Program-made: the position numbers and the translations under genes
NCBI RefSeq assembly: GCF_000725495.1
Contig: NZ_JNZD01000013.1
Location: 372,001-436,000, forward strand
Length of the DNA: 64,000 nt
From: Streptomyces aureus
GTDB lineage: Bacteria; Actinomycetota; Actinomycetes; Streptomycetales; Streptomycetaceae
Reading direction: 5' to 3'
In this document: positions 18,110 to 26,964 of the stretch, piece by piece
Position numbering within the stretch: the stretch's first letter is position 1
How the letters are laid out: every line of letters starts with the position of its first letter
Notes under the pieces: model-generated
Told to the model about the DNA's origin: nothing
What the model saw: only the letters and a program-made list of their open reading frames with translations
Database searches by the model: none

Positions 18110-20497
18110 CTACGCGGTCCCCGTGAGGTGTTCGGGGCGTACCGGCGTCCGGTCGAGCTGGAGACCCGTCGCGTTCCGGATCGCCGCGAGGACGGCCGGG
18201 GTCGACGACAGGGTCGGGGCCTCACCGATGCCACGGAGCCCGTACGGGGCGTGGTCGTCGGCGAGTTCGAGCACGTCGACGGGGATGGTCGGCGTGTCGA
18301 GGATGGTGGGGATCAGGTAGTCCGTGAAGGAGGGGTTCCTGACCTTCGCCGTCTTCGGGTCGACGATGATCTCCTCCATCACCGCGACGCCCAGGCCCTG
18401 GGTGGTGCCGCCCTGGATCTGGCCGACGACGGACAGCGGGTTGAGCGCCTTGCCGACGTCCTGGGCGCAGGCCAGTTCGATGACCTTGACCAGCCCGAGT
18501 TCGGTGTCCACCTCGACCACGGCGCGATGCGCGGCGAACGAGTACTGGACGTGTCCGTCGCCCTGCCCGGTGCGCAGGTCGAAGGGTTCGGTCGGGCGGT
18601 GCCGCCATTCGGCCTCGACCTCGACGGCCTCGTCCTCCAGCACGTCCACGAGGTCGGCGAGGACCTCGCCGCCGTCGGTGACGACCTTGCCGCCCTCCAG
18701 GAGGAGTTCGGCGGTGGCCCACGCCGGGTGGTACGTGCCGAGCTTGCGGCGGCCGATCTCCAGGACCTTCTCGCGGACGAGTTCGCAGGAGTTCTTGACG
18801 GCGCCGCCGGTGACGTACGTCTGCCGGGAGGCGGACGTCGAACCGGCGCTGCCCACCCGGGTGTCGGCCGGCTGGATGGTCACCTGGGCGACGCCCAGCT
18901 CGGTGCGGGCGATCTGGGCGTGGACGGTGACTCCGCCCTGGCCGACCTCCGCCATCGCGGTGTGCACGGTGGCGACGGGCACGCCGCCGACGACCTCCAT
19001 GCGGACCCGGGCGGTCGAGTAGTCGTCGAACCCCTCGGAGAAGCCGACGTTCTTGATGCCGACGGCGTACCCGATCCCGCGGACGACGCCCTCGCCGTGC
19101 GTGGTGTTGGACAGCCCGCCGGGCAGCTGGCGCACGTCGGCGTCCTCGCCCGCGGAGAGCCACTGCCGCTCGGGCGGGAGCGGCATCGCCTTGACACGGC
19201 GCAGCAGTTCGGCGACCGGGGCGGGCGAGTCGACGCGCTGGCCGGTGGGCAGCAGCGAGCCCTGCTCCATCGCGTTGAGCTGGCGGAACGCGACCCGGTC
19301 CATGCCCACCGCGTCGGCGAGCTTGTCCATCTGGGCCTCGTAGGCGAAACACGCCTGGACCGCGCCGAAGCCGCGCATCGCGCCGCACGGAGGGTTGTTG
19401 GTGTAGAGGGCGATGGCCTCGATGTCGACGTCGTCGACCACGTAGGGGCCGATGCCGAGCGAGGAGGCGTTGCCGACGACCGCCGGGGAGGCCGAGGCGT
19501 ACGCGCCGCCGTCGAGCACGATCCGCGCCTTGACGTGCGTGAGCCTGCCGTCCTTGGTCGCCCCGTGTTCGTAGGTGAGCTTGGCGGGGTGGCGGTGGAC
19601 GTGTCCGAAGAAGGACTCGAAGCGGTTGTAGACGATCTTGACGGGCTTGCCGGTGCGCAGGGCCAGCAGACAGGCGTGGATCTGCATCGACAGGTCCTCG
19701 CGGCCGCCGAAGGCCCCGCCGACGCCGGAGAGGGTCATCCGGACCTTGTCCTCGGGCAGGCCGAGGACCGGGGCGATCTGGCGCAGGTCGGAGTGCAGCC
19801 ACTGGGTGGCGATGTAGAGCTCGACGCCGCCGTCCTCCGCGGGGACGGCGAGTCCGGACTCGGGGCCGAGGAACGCCTGGTCCTGCATGCCGAAGGTGTA
19901 CTCGCCCCGGACGACGAAGTCGGCCCCGAGCGCGGCCTGTCCGGCGTCGCCGCGGACGATCGGCTGGCGGTGCACGATGTTGGGGTGCGGGACGTGGCCG
20001 ATGTGGTGGTCGGTGCGGCCCTCGTGGACCAGGACCGCGCCGGGCGCGGTGGCGGACGCCTCGTCCGTGATCACCGGCAGCTCGCGGTATTCCACCTTGA
20101 TCTTCGCGGCGGCGCGGCGGGCGGTCTCGGGGTGGTCGGCGGCGACGATGGCGACGGGCTCGCCGTGGTGGCGTACCTTGCCGTGCGCGAGGACCGGGGT
20201 GTCCTGGATCTCCAGGCCGTAGTGGCGCACCTCGGTGGGCAGGTCGTCGTACGTCATGACGGCGTACACGCCGGGGGTGGCGAGCGCCTCGGCCGTGTCG
20301 ATGGACACGATCTCGGCGTGGGCCACGGTGGAGCGCAGGATCTGGCCCCACAGCATGTCCTCGTGCCACATGTCGGAGGAGTACGCGAACTCCCCGGTGA
20401 CCTTCAGGGTGCCGTCCGGGCGGAGGGTGGACTCGCCGATGCCGCCCCGGGTCCCGGAGCCCTGGGTGATGTTCGTGGGTGTACCGGTCGTTCCCAT
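18110..20497 (-). CDS. Xanthine dehydrogenase family, molybdopterin-binding subunit
   Basis: A 795-residue large subunit of the xanthine oxidase family. Typical blocks occur: GEFAYSSDMWHEDMLWGQILRS near the start, the aldehyde oxidase/xanthine dehydrogenase a/b hammerhead, GVGGAFGGREDLSMQIHACLLALRTGKPVK in the cofactor-binding region, NNPPCGAMRGFGAVQACFAYE, and near the C-terminus PYGLRGIGEAPTLSSTPAVLAAIRNATG with the catalytic Glu of the GIGE motif. It hydroxylates hypoxanthine and xanthine to urate. It is third in the FAD, Fe-S, Mo operon; its ATG lies two bases after the Fe-S subunit TGA, so translation is coupled. Confidence 0.93.
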   Translation of the reverse strand: MGTTGTPTNITQGSGTRGGIGESTLRPDGTLKVTGEFAYSSDMWHEDMLWGQILRSTVAHAEIVSIDTAEALATPGVYAVMTYDDLPTEVRHYGLEIQDTPVLAHGKVRHHGEPVAIVAADHPETARRAAAKIKVEYRELPVITDEASATAPGAVLVHEGRTDHHIGHVPHPNIVHRQPIVRGDAGQAALGADFVVRGEYTFGMQDQAFLGPESGLAVPAEDGGVELYIATQWLHSDLRQIAPVLGLPEDKVRMTLSGVGGAFGGREDLSMQIHACLLALRTGKPVKIVYNRFESFFGHVHRHPAKLTYEHGATKDGRLTHVKARIVLDGGAYASASPAVVGNASSLGIGPYVVDDVDIEAIALYTNNPPCGAMRGFGAVQACFAYEAQMDKLADAVGMDRVAFRQLNAMEQGSLLPTGQRVDSPAPVAELLRRVKAMPLPPERQWLSAGEDADVRQLPGGLSNTTHGEGVVRGIGYAVGIKNVGFSEGFDDYSTARVRMEVVGGVPVATVHTAMAEVGQGGVTVHAQIARTELGVAQVTIQPADTRVGSAGSTSASRQTYVTGGAVKNSCELVREKVLEIGRRKLGTYHPAWATAELLLEGGKVVTDGGEVLADLVDVLEDEAVEVEAEWRHRPTEPFDLRTGQGDGHVQYSFAAHRAVVEVDTELGLVKVIELACAQDVGKALNPLSVVGQIQGGTTQGLGVAVMEEIIVDPKTAKVRNPSFTDYLIPTILDTPTIPVDVLELADDHAPYGLRGIGEAPTLSSTPAVLAAIRNATGLQLDRTPVRPEHLTGTA

Positions 20498-20499
20498 GG

Positions 20500-21102
20500 T
20501 CAGACCGCCTCGGACTGCCGGGCGGCCGCGAGGCGGACCGCGTCCATGATCTTCTCGTAGCCGGTGCAGCGGCACAGGTTGCCCGACAGCGCCTCGCGGA
20601 TGTCCGCGTCGGTCGGGTTCGGGTTGCGCTCCAGCATCTCGTCCGCCGCGATCAGCAGTCCCGGGGTGCAGAAGCCGCACTGGACGGCTCCGGCGTCGAT
20701 GAACGCCTGCTGCACGGGCGAGAGCTCGGCTCCTTCGCCGGTCTGCGAGTCCTGGCCCTTTGCGGCCCAGCGCTGCGCCTCGTCGAGTGAAATCCCGTCT
20801 CCGCCGACAGAGTTGCAGGCACCCGTCGCGCAACCGGTGTGCTCCGAGCGCTGCCTGGCGAAGTCGGCCAGCCCCTCGACGGTGACGATCTCGCGGCCCT
20901 CGGCCTGGCCCGCGGCGACGAGACAGGAGCACACGGGCACCCCGTCCAGACGGACGGTGCAGGAGCCGCACTCGCCCTGTTCGCAGGCGTTCTTGGAGCC
21001 GGGCAGCCCAAGGCGCTCGCGCAGGACGTACAGGAGGCTCTCGCCCTCCCAGACGTCGTCGGCCTCCTGGCGGCGGCCGTTGACCGTGAAGCTGACACGC
21101 AT
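20500..21102 (-). CDS. Xanthine dehydrogenase family, [2Fe-2S] subunit
   Basis: A 200-residue small subunit. The ferredoxin-like cluster ligands are C40, C45, C48 and C60; the second cluster uses C142, C145, C177 and C179 (QCGFCTPG, then LCRCTGYEKI). The spacing between C60 and C142 is about 40 residues longer than I expect for this family. The inserted segment holds two more cysteines (C91, C96). Start ATG 21102 shares its A with the TAA of the FAD subunit (TAATG), so the operon is tightly coupled. It passes electrons from the molybdenum centre to FAD. Confidence 0.92.
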   Translation of the reverse strand: MRVSFTVNGRRQEADDVWEGESLLYVLRERLGLPGSKNACEQGECGSCTVRLDGVPVCSCLVAAGQAEGREIVTVEGLADFARQRSEHTGCATGACNSVGGDGISLDEAQRWAAKGQDSQTGEGAELSPVQQAFIDAGAVQCGFCTPGLLIAADEMLERNPNPTDADIREALSGNLCRCTGYEKIMDAVRLAAARQSEAV

Positions 21103-21992
21103 TACGCGACTCCCTCCGTGCGGGCGGCGGTGCCGCGGTAGGACTCCCAGGTCCAGGTGAGCGTGCGCCGGGCCATGACGCCGACCGCGTGGCGGCGGTA
21201 GCTCGCCGTGCCGCGGACGTCGTCGATGGGGTTGCAGGCGGCGGAGCACAGCGTGGCGAACTGCTTGGCCACCGAAGGTGTGATGATCTTCCCGTTGTCC
21301 CAGAAGCCGCCCTCGTCGAGCGCCGCGTTCAGGAACTCCTCCGCTGCCCGGGCGCGGACCGGGGTCGGCGCGGCCGAGCCGATGCCGGTGCGGACCGTGC
21401 GGGTCTCGGGGTGCAGGGCGAGGCCGAAGGCGCACACCGCGATCACCATCGCGTTGCGGGTGCCGACCTTGGAGAACTGCTGCGGTCCGTCCGCCTTCTT
21501 GATGCGGACGGCGCGGATCAGCTCGTCGGGCGCGAGCGCGTTGCGCTTCACGCCGGTGTAGAAGTCGTCGATCGGGATCAGCCGCGAACCGCGCACCGAC
21601 TCGGCCTCGACCTCCGCGCCGGCCGCGAGGAGGGCCGGGTGGGCGTCGCCGGCCGGGGAGGCGGTGCCGAGGTTGCCGCCGACGCCGCCGCGGTTGCGGA
21701 TCTGCGGGGAGGCCACCGTGTGGGAGGCCAGCGCAAGACCCGGGAGCTCGCGGCGCAGGTTCTCCATGATCCGGGTGTACGGGACGGAGGCGCCCAGCCG
21801 CACGCTCTCCCCGCCGGCCTCCCACTCGCCCAGCTCGCCGATGCGGGTCAGGTCGAGGAGGTACTCGGGCCTGCGGTGATCGAAGTTGATCTCGACCATC
21901 ACATCGGTGCCGCCCGCAATCGGCACAGCGGTGGGGTGCTCGGCCTTCGCGGCGAGCGCCTCCTCCCAACTGGCGGGGCGAAGGAAGTCCAT
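21102..21992 (-). CDS. Xanthine dehydrogenase family, FAD-binding subunit
   Basis: A 296-residue medium subunit and first gene of the operon. The FAD-binding motifs of the CoxM/XdhB family are clear: VPIAGGTDVMVEINF and SPQIRNRGGVGGNLGTASPAGDAHPALLAAGAEVEAES, then the CO_deh_flav C-domain (QQFSKVGTRNAMVIAVCAFGLAL). It accepts electrons from the Fe-S subunit and gives them to NAD or oxygen. It is divergent from pucR across a 343-base region. Confidence 0.93.
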   Translation of the reverse strand: MDFLRPASWEEALAAKAEHPTAVPIAGGTDVMVEINFDHRRPEYLLDLTRIGELGEWEAGGESVRLGASVPYTRIMENLRRELPGLALASHTVASPQIRNRGGVGGNLGTASPAGDAHPALLAAGAEVEAESVRGSRLIPIDDFYTGVKRNALAPDELIRAVRIKKADGPQQFSKVGTRNAMVIAVCAFGLALHPETRTVRTGIGSAAPTPVRARAAEEFLNAALDEGGFWDNGKIITPSVAKQFATLCSAACNPIDDVRGTASYRRHAVGVMARRTLTWTWESYRGTAARTEGVA

Positions 21993-22335
21993 GAGTGGCT
22001 CTCTTCATTCGGTTCGTGGGGCGTCTCGTCGAGCCGGATCGGGTGCGGCGTCCTCGGCTCTTCCATGAGGTCTCACAGCGGAGTGGGGTCAGTACACAGC
22101 GGTGTCCCGGGCCACGGTCAGTCACCAAAACCATGAAGGAGTTCGCTGGCCAGCGCGCGCATCTTGTAGATTCGTATGAACCGAGGCCATCGGCAACCTC
22201 TTCGTTTTCCTCCGGAAACAGACACGGAGTCCCCTGGAAACAGAGGCACGGGTCTCCGCTCCGCGGGGCCGTGAGGCCGGCGGGCCTCACCCCGATCCAT
22301 CGTAGATTTCGAGACAAAGAACGGCGGCGACGAGA
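21993..22335. promoter_or_regulatory. Divergent control region, xdh operon / pucR
   Basis: A 343-base region without a gene, less GC-rich than its surroundings. It should hold the xdh promoter (leftward) and the pucR promoter (rightward). A direct repeat GGAAACAGA occurs at 22214-22222 and 22236-22244, 22 bases apart (two helical turns), each followed within two bases of CACGG. A second pair, GTAGATT(T)CG, occurs near 22168 and 22302. Either could be a PucR site; no published consensus was matched. Confidence 0.55.
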
Positions 22336-24009
22336 ATGCGGCTGCGCGCACTGCTCGACACGGACGCGCTGGGCCTGCGGCTGCTCGGCGGCGAGGACGA
22401 GCTGGACCGCACCGTACGCGGTGTGATGACCACCGACCTCAAGGACCCGAGTCGTTATCTCTCGGGCGGCGAGCTGGTCCTCACCGGTCTCGCCTGGCGG
22501 CACGACGCCGAGGACTCCGAGCCGTTCGTCCGCATCCTCGCGGGCACCGGCGTCGCGGCCCTGGCCGCGGGCGAGGCGGAGCTCGGCGACATCCCCGACG
22601 ACCTGGTCGTCGCCTGCGCCCGGCACCGGCTGCCGCTGTTCGCCGTGAACGAGTCCGTCGCCTTCGCCACCATCACCGAGCACGTCGTGCGCCAGGTCTC
22701 GGGCGAGCGCGCCGGCGATCTGGCCGCCGTCGTCGAGCGCCACCGGCGGATGATGACCTCGGGCCCGGCCGGCGGCGGTCCGGACGTGGTCCTCGACCTC
22801 CTCGGCACCGATCTCGATCTGCGCGCCTGGGTCCTCTCGCCCGCCGGACGGCCCATCGCGGGGTCGAAGCTCGCGGGCGGGGCGCTGCCCGCGGACACCC
22901 GGGCCCAGCTGGCCGCCGCCCATCTCGCGGCCGTCCGCACCGGGCGCCGGGGACCGCACCGGGTGACGGTCGGCCCGACGATGTACTCGCTCTTCCCGGT
23001 CCGCTCCGCGGGGCGCGCCCCGGCCGCCTCCCGGGACGTCCGCGAGAGCGTGCTGTCCGACTGGCTGCTCGCGGTCGAGGCGGACGCCGGGGACTGGCCC
23101 GAGGAGCGGCTCGATCTGCTCCAGGGTGTCACCCAGCTGATCGCGGTCGAGCGGGACCGGCGGGACGCGGCGCGCACGGTGCGCAGACGGCTCGCCCAGG
23201 AGGTCCTCGAACTGGTGCAGACGGGCGCCGCGCCCGCCGAGATCGCGGCCCGGCTGCGGGTGGCGGCGCCGGTGCTGCTGCCGGGCCTCGGCGCGGCCCC
23301 GCACTGGCAGGTCGTGGTGGCGCGGGTCGAGTGGGACGGCGGCGGGATCGAGGCCGGCCCGGTCGCCCAGGCGCTCCTGGAGGAGATCCTGGTCGACCCG
23401 CTGTCGCCGGGTCCCGAGCACTCGGACCGGATCGCGGTGGCCCACACGGGGGACGAGGCGGTCGCGCTCGTCCCCCTTCCGGCGGTCCCCTCCGACGAGG
23501 ACGCCGGCGAGCCCGGCCTGCACGCCGACACCCTGCTCGCCGCCGTACGCGAACCGCTGTCCGCCGGTCTGGACGGCGACGGCCGGCTCACCATCGGCGT
23601 CAGCGCCGCCGTGCACTCGGCCGAGGGGCTGCGCGGGGCCCTGGAGGAGGCCCGGCACGCCCGCCGGGTCGCCGCCGCCCGGCCCGGCCGGGTCTGCGCG
23701 GCCGGGCACCAGGAGCTGGCCTCGCACGTCCTGCTGCTGCCGTTCGTCCCGGACGACGTGCGCCGCGCCTTCACCGCCCGGCTGCTGGACCCGCTGCGCG
23801 AGTACGACGGCCGGCACCGCGCGGAGCTGATCCCGACCCTGGAGGCGTTCCTGGACTGCGACGGCTCCTGGACCCGCTGCGCCGCCCGGCTGCACCTGCA
23901 CGTCAACACGCTGCGCTACCGCGTCGGACGGATCGAGCAGTTGACGAGTCGTGATCTGTCGCGCCTGGAGGACAAGTTGGACTTCTTCCTGGCACTGAGG
24001 ATGAGCTGA
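22336..24009 (+). CDS. pucR: PucR-family transcriptional regulator
   Basis: A 557-residue regulator. The N-terminal PucR domain begins MRLRALLDTDALGLRLLGGEDELDR and contains VRGVMTTDLKDPSRYLSGGELVLTG. A GGDEF-like CdaR middle region follows, and the C-terminal HTH_30 domain is FLDCDGSWTRCAARLHLHVNTLRYRVGRIEQLTSRDLSRLEDKLDFFLALRMS. PucR proteins activate purine degradation genes in response to nitrogen status or purine intermediates. Position, divergent to the xdh operon, matches that role. The ribosome site before ATG 22336 is weak. Confidence 0.93.
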   Translation: MRLRALLDTDALGLRLLGGEDELDRTVRGVMTTDLKDPSRYLSGGELVLTGLAWRHDAEDSEPFVRILAGTGVAALAAGEAELGDIPDDLVVACARHRLPLFAVNESVAFATITEHVVRQVSGERAGDLAAVVERHRRMMTSGPAGGGPDVVLDLLGTDLDLRAWVLSPAGRPIAGSKLAGGALPADTRAQLAAAHLAAVRTGRRGPHRVTVGPTMYSLFPVRSAGRAPAASRDVRESVLSDWLLAVEADAGDWPEERLDLLQGVTQLIAVERDRRDAARTVRRRLAQEVLELVQTGAAPAEIAARLRVAAPVLLPGLGAAPHWQVVVARVEWDGGGIEAGPVAQALLEEILVDPLSPGPEHSDRIAVAHTGDEAVALVPLPAVPSDEDAGEPGLHADTLLAAVREPLSAGLDGDGRLTIGVSAAVHSAEGLRGALEEARHARRVAAARPGRVCAAGHQELASHVLLLPFVPDDVRRAFTARLLDPLREYDGRHRAELIPTLEAFLDCDGSWTRCAARLHLHVNTLRYRVGRIEQLTSRDLSRLEDKLDFFLALRMS

Positions 24010-24145
24010 CCCCAGCGGCCTCGCGCGTCCCACCGCGCGGCCCATGACTTTGTGAAATCCTTCACCCACCCTCTTGGCCGGGCCCCGTGATCCATGCTGA
24101 GATGCCAGCACTCAACAGCTCAATGGTGTGCTCGGGGAGGGCAAC

Positions 24146-24919
24146 GTGGCGCATACCGCCATGTCTGGTACCGGAACGACTGCAGGGGACGATCCACTCC
24201 AGACCGCGGTATGGCGGCTGCGCTCGCGGGCCTGCTGGGCCGACGCGGCAGCGCTGATCCAGCCGCTCGCCGCGGCGCCCGCGCTGCAGAGAGCGTCGCT
24301 CCTGGTGGAGCGCTGTCTCTACACCGAGCAGGGCTGGGCCGAGGCGGAGGACGCGCTGCGCACTGCGGAGGCGCTGGCCCAGAGCGACGACGAGCGGGGC
24401 GCCGCGGCCTGCGAGCGGGGTCAACTCGCCTACGCCGCGACCCTGTTGAGCGTGCGCGACCGCGCCGACGAGGCACGGGCCGCACTGGGGCGGGCCGCTG
24501 CGCTGCTCGCGCCGGGCGCGCCGGGGCGGGCCCTGCTGGACTTCCGGCGCGGGCTGCTCGCCGAGAACCTCGCCCACGCGCCGCAGGCGGCCCGTGCCGC
24601 GTACCGCAGGGCGCACGCGGGCGCGACCGCCCAGAACGACGCGCTGCTGCTGTCCTTCACCTGGCGGCACCTCGCCGGGATCGCCCTGCGCGAGGGGGAG
24701 TTGGCGGAGGCCCGGCACGGCTTCGCCGAATCCCTGCGGATCCGGGAGGAGCTGGGCTATCTCGTCGGTACGGCACCGGCGCTGGCCTCGCTCGCCGACG
24801 CCGAGACCGAACCGGAGGCGTCACGGCTGCGGGCGGAGGCGGGCCGGCTGTTCCGCCTCCTCGGCGGCGTCCCCCTGTGGCTGGCGGACCAGTTGTCGCC
24901 CCCGGCGGCAACGGCCTGA
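24146..24919 (+). CDS. Helical-repeat (TPR-like) protein
   Basis: A 257-residue all-helical, Ala/Leu/Arg-rich protein with at least five TPR-like helix pairs (for example RASLLVERCLYTEQGWAEAEDALRTAEALAQ; ALLDFRRGLLAENLAHAPQAARAAYRRAHAGA; LAGIALREGELAEARHGFAESLRIREELGY). Such repeats bind other proteins; in Streptomyces short ones often resemble the repeat part of larger regulators. The start is GTG 24146 with GGAGG five bases before it; a GTG at 24128 lies upstream of that site. No enzymatic motif is seen, and no partner is obvious. Confidence 0.75.
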   Translation: MAHTAMSGTGTTAGDDPLQTAVWRLRSRACWADAAALIQPLAAAPALQRASLLVERCLYTEQGWAEAEDALRTAEALAQSDDERGAAACERGQLAYAATLLSVRDRADEARAALGRAAALLAPGAPGRALLDFRRGLLAENLAHAPQAARAAYRRAHAGATAQNDALLLSFTWRHLAGIALREGELAEARHGFAESLRIREELGYLVGTAPALASLADAETEPEASRLRAEAGRLFRLLGGVPLWLADQLSPPAATA

Positions 24920-25040
24920 CGGCACGCACCGGGCGGACACGGGACCCGTGACGGGCATTGCCGCCCCGCGCGGCCCGCTTACGGCGGCTGGGGCGGGGCG
25001 GATCGTGTTGCCGGGGACCCGGAAGCCTCAAGGATCTGGA

Positions 25041-25161
25041 GATCCGGGGTGCGGGTGCCGGGAATCCGGGGTCCCGTGGATCCGGGGTGCAGGGCGCGAG
25101 AGCGCCGGGGCACGAGGACCCGGGGTGCCTGGATCCAGGGGTGTCGGGGATCCGGGGTGGC
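25041..25161. repeat. Imperfect short repeats downstream of GntR gene
   Basis: About six imperfect copies of ATCCGGGGTG (with GGATCC or GGACCC variants) lie in the spacer between the helical-repeat gene and the GntR gene. Spacing is irregular, so it is not a CRISPR array. Confidence 0.65.
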
Positions 25162-26790
25162 TCAGGTCGCGCCGGTGAAGTGTTCCCGTACCAGTGCCTG
25201 GACCACCGTCAGGTCCTCGGCGATCAACGCCTCCAGCAGCGCGGTGTGTTCGGCCGCGTCGGCCACCAGGTCGGCGCGGCCCCGGGAGACGGGTCCGCCG
25301 ACGAGGGGCCACTGGGCCCGGCGGTGCAGGTCGTCGGCGATGCGTACCAACTGCTCGTTGCCCGCGAGGGAGAGGACCGCCCGGTGGAAGGTGCGGTCGG
25401 ACTCCGCGTAGGTCGCGCGGCAGCCCGAGGAGGCCGCCCGCACGGTGGCCTCGGCGAGCGGGCGCAGCTCGGCCCAGCGGGCGGCGGGCACGGTGCGCGC
25501 GAGCCGGAGCATCACGGGGACCTCGATCAGGCCCCGGATCTCGGCGAGTTCGGCCACTTCCCGGGTGCCGCGCTCGACGACCCGGAACCCCCGGTTGGGG
25601 ACGACCTCGACGGCGCCTTCGAGGGCGAGCTGCTGCATCGCCTCCCGCACGGGGGTCGCCGAGACCCCGAAGCGTTCGCCGAGCGCGGGCGCCGAGTAGA
25701 CCTCGCCGGGGGCGAGCTCGCCGGCGACGAGGGCGGTGCGCAGGGCGTCGAGGATCTGCCCCCGCACGGAGGCGCGCTGCACGACGGGCCGCACCCCCTC
25801 CGCACGCACGACGGGCCGCGCCTCGCCGGCCCGCACGCCCCGGACGTCGTCCGGCCGCACGGCCGACCGGGCTTCCGCCGCGCGCGCGGAACCGGCCTCC
25901 GGCTCGCGCACGGCCGGGCGGGGGTCCTCGACCCGTACGGCGTGCGCGCTCTCCCGTCGTACGGCCGGACGGGTCTCGTCCGCACGCGCGGAACGGGCGC
26001 CCTCCGCGCGCGCCGCACCGGCGTCCGGCTCACGCACGGCCCGGCGGGGCTCCTCCGGCAGCGTGGACCGGCCATTGCCGGAGCCCGGTTCCGGGCGGGC
26101 GCTCTGCGGGCGCGGTCCGCCCCCGTGTACGGGCCCGGCGTCCGCGGCGGGACGAGGACCCTCGGCGCGTACGGGGCGGGCGTTCTCGGCGCCCGCGGCA
26201 GGGCGGGAGCCCTCGGCACGTACGGGGCGGGCGTTCTCGGCGTCCGCGGCGGGACGAGGACCCTCGGCGCGTACGGGGCGGGAGCTCTCGGCGTCCGCGG
26301 CCGGGCGGGACCCCTCGGCACGTGCAGGGCGGGAGCTCTCGGCGTCCGCGGCCGGGCAGGGCCCCTCGGTGCGTCCGGGGCGGGCATTCTCGGCGCCTGC
26401 GGCAGGGCGGGAACCCTCGGCGCGTACGGGGCGGGTGCTCTCAGTGTCCGCGGCAGGGCCGCGTCCGTCCGTGCGCGCGTCACCGGTGTTGCCGGCGTCC
26501 GCGTGTGCGGTGGGGTCCTCGGTCCGCGGGTGCGGGATCGGTGTCTCGCTGTGCGTGTGCTCGCCGCGGGCCGAGGCCAGGACGGCGGGGGTGCCGCTGC
26601 CCGGGCCGGCGCCGAAGGCGTCGCCCGTGAGTCCCGCGGGCGTCGGGCCCGCGCCGAAGGCGTCGCCCGTTAGTCCCGCGGGCACTCCCCAGGTCCGCCC
26701 CGCGTCCACCGGCCCCGTCTGCCGGGGAACCCGGAAGGGGGCCCAGGACCCGGCGGAGCCGCGCGCGTCGCGCGGACCGGTCTGCTCCAC
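25162..26790 (-). CDS. GntR/FCD regulator with long repetitive N-terminus
   Basis: A 542-residue protein. Only the last 215 residues are a normal FadR-type GntR regulator: winged helix (RGQILDALRTALVAGELAPGEVYSAPALGERFGVSATPVREAMQQLALEGAVEVVPNRGFRVV) and an FCD ligand domain with metal-binding-type residues (TFHRAV ... AAEHTALLEALIAED). The first about 325 residues are Pro/Ala/Arg/Glu-rich, with about six copies of a 17-residue repeat (ARPVRAEGPRPAADAEN-like). The GTG 26790 start has a perfect GGAGGAGG site four bases upstream, so the extension is probably translated. Substrate is unknown. Confidence 0.83.
   Translation of the reverse strand: MEQTGPRDARGSAGSWAPFRVPRQTGPVDAGRTWGVPAGLTGDAFGAGPTPAGLTGDAFGAGPGSGTPAVLASARGEHTHSETPIPHPRTEDPTAHADAGNTGDARTDGRGPAADTESTRPVRAEGSRPAAGAENARPGRTEGPCPAADAESSRPARAEGSRPAADAESSRPVRAEGPRPAADAENARPVRAEGSRPAAGAENARPVRAEGPRPAADAGPVHGGGPRPQSARPEPGSGNGRSTLPEEPRRAVREPDAGAARAEGARSARADETRPAVRRESAHAVRVEDPRPAVREPEAGSARAAEARSAVRPDDVRGVRAGEARPVVRAEGVRPVVQRASVRGQILDALRTALVAGELAPGEVYSAPALGERFGVSATPVREAMQQLALEGAVEVVPNRGFRVVERGTREVAELAEIRGLIEVPVMLRLARTVPAARWAELRPLAEATVRAASSGCRATYAESDRTFHRAVLSLAGNEQLVRIADDLHRRAQWPLVGGPVSRGRADLVADAAEHTALLEALIAEDLTVVQALVREHFTGAT
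26137..26460 (-). repeat. 51-bp in-frame minisatellite, about six copies
   Basis: Six and a third copies of a 51-base unit inside the GntR gene. Each encodes 17 residues such as RPVRAEGPRPAADAENA. Copies differ at scattered positions, so it is not an assembly duplication. Confidence 0.88.
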
Positions 26791-26937
26791 GGTTCCTCCT
26801 CCGGGTGGGTGTCACTGGGGTCGGTGGTACGGGGGTCGTCGGGCGGGATCACCGGCCGTGGTGTGGCGCCGGTTGTTACCCGTAGGTCAAGCACGATAGG
26901 CGCACGCGGCCCCAGTTCAAACACCCGCACGACGGGG

Positions 26938-26956
26938 TAAGGTAAGGCTTACCTGC
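26938..26956. promoter_or_regulatory. Iron box (DmdR/DtxR/IdeR-type operator)
   Basis: The 19 bases match the iron-box consensus TTAGGTTAGGCTAACCTAA at 14 positions, and AGGTAAGGCTTACCT (26940-26954) is palindromic apart from the centre. It lies just before the FhuF-like gene, so Fe2+-DmdR repression is expected. Confidence 0.85.
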
Positions 26957-26964
26957 TAACGATC

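Noticed and set aside
17845..18320. Plus-strand ORFs in the permease/xdh spacer
   Set aside because: No ribosome site, low complexity, and they overlap the terminator and the molybdenum subunit gene on the opposite strand.
25041..25161. Short direct repeats as a CRISPR array
   Set aside because: Copies are irregular, imperfect and without uniform spacers; no cas gene nearby.
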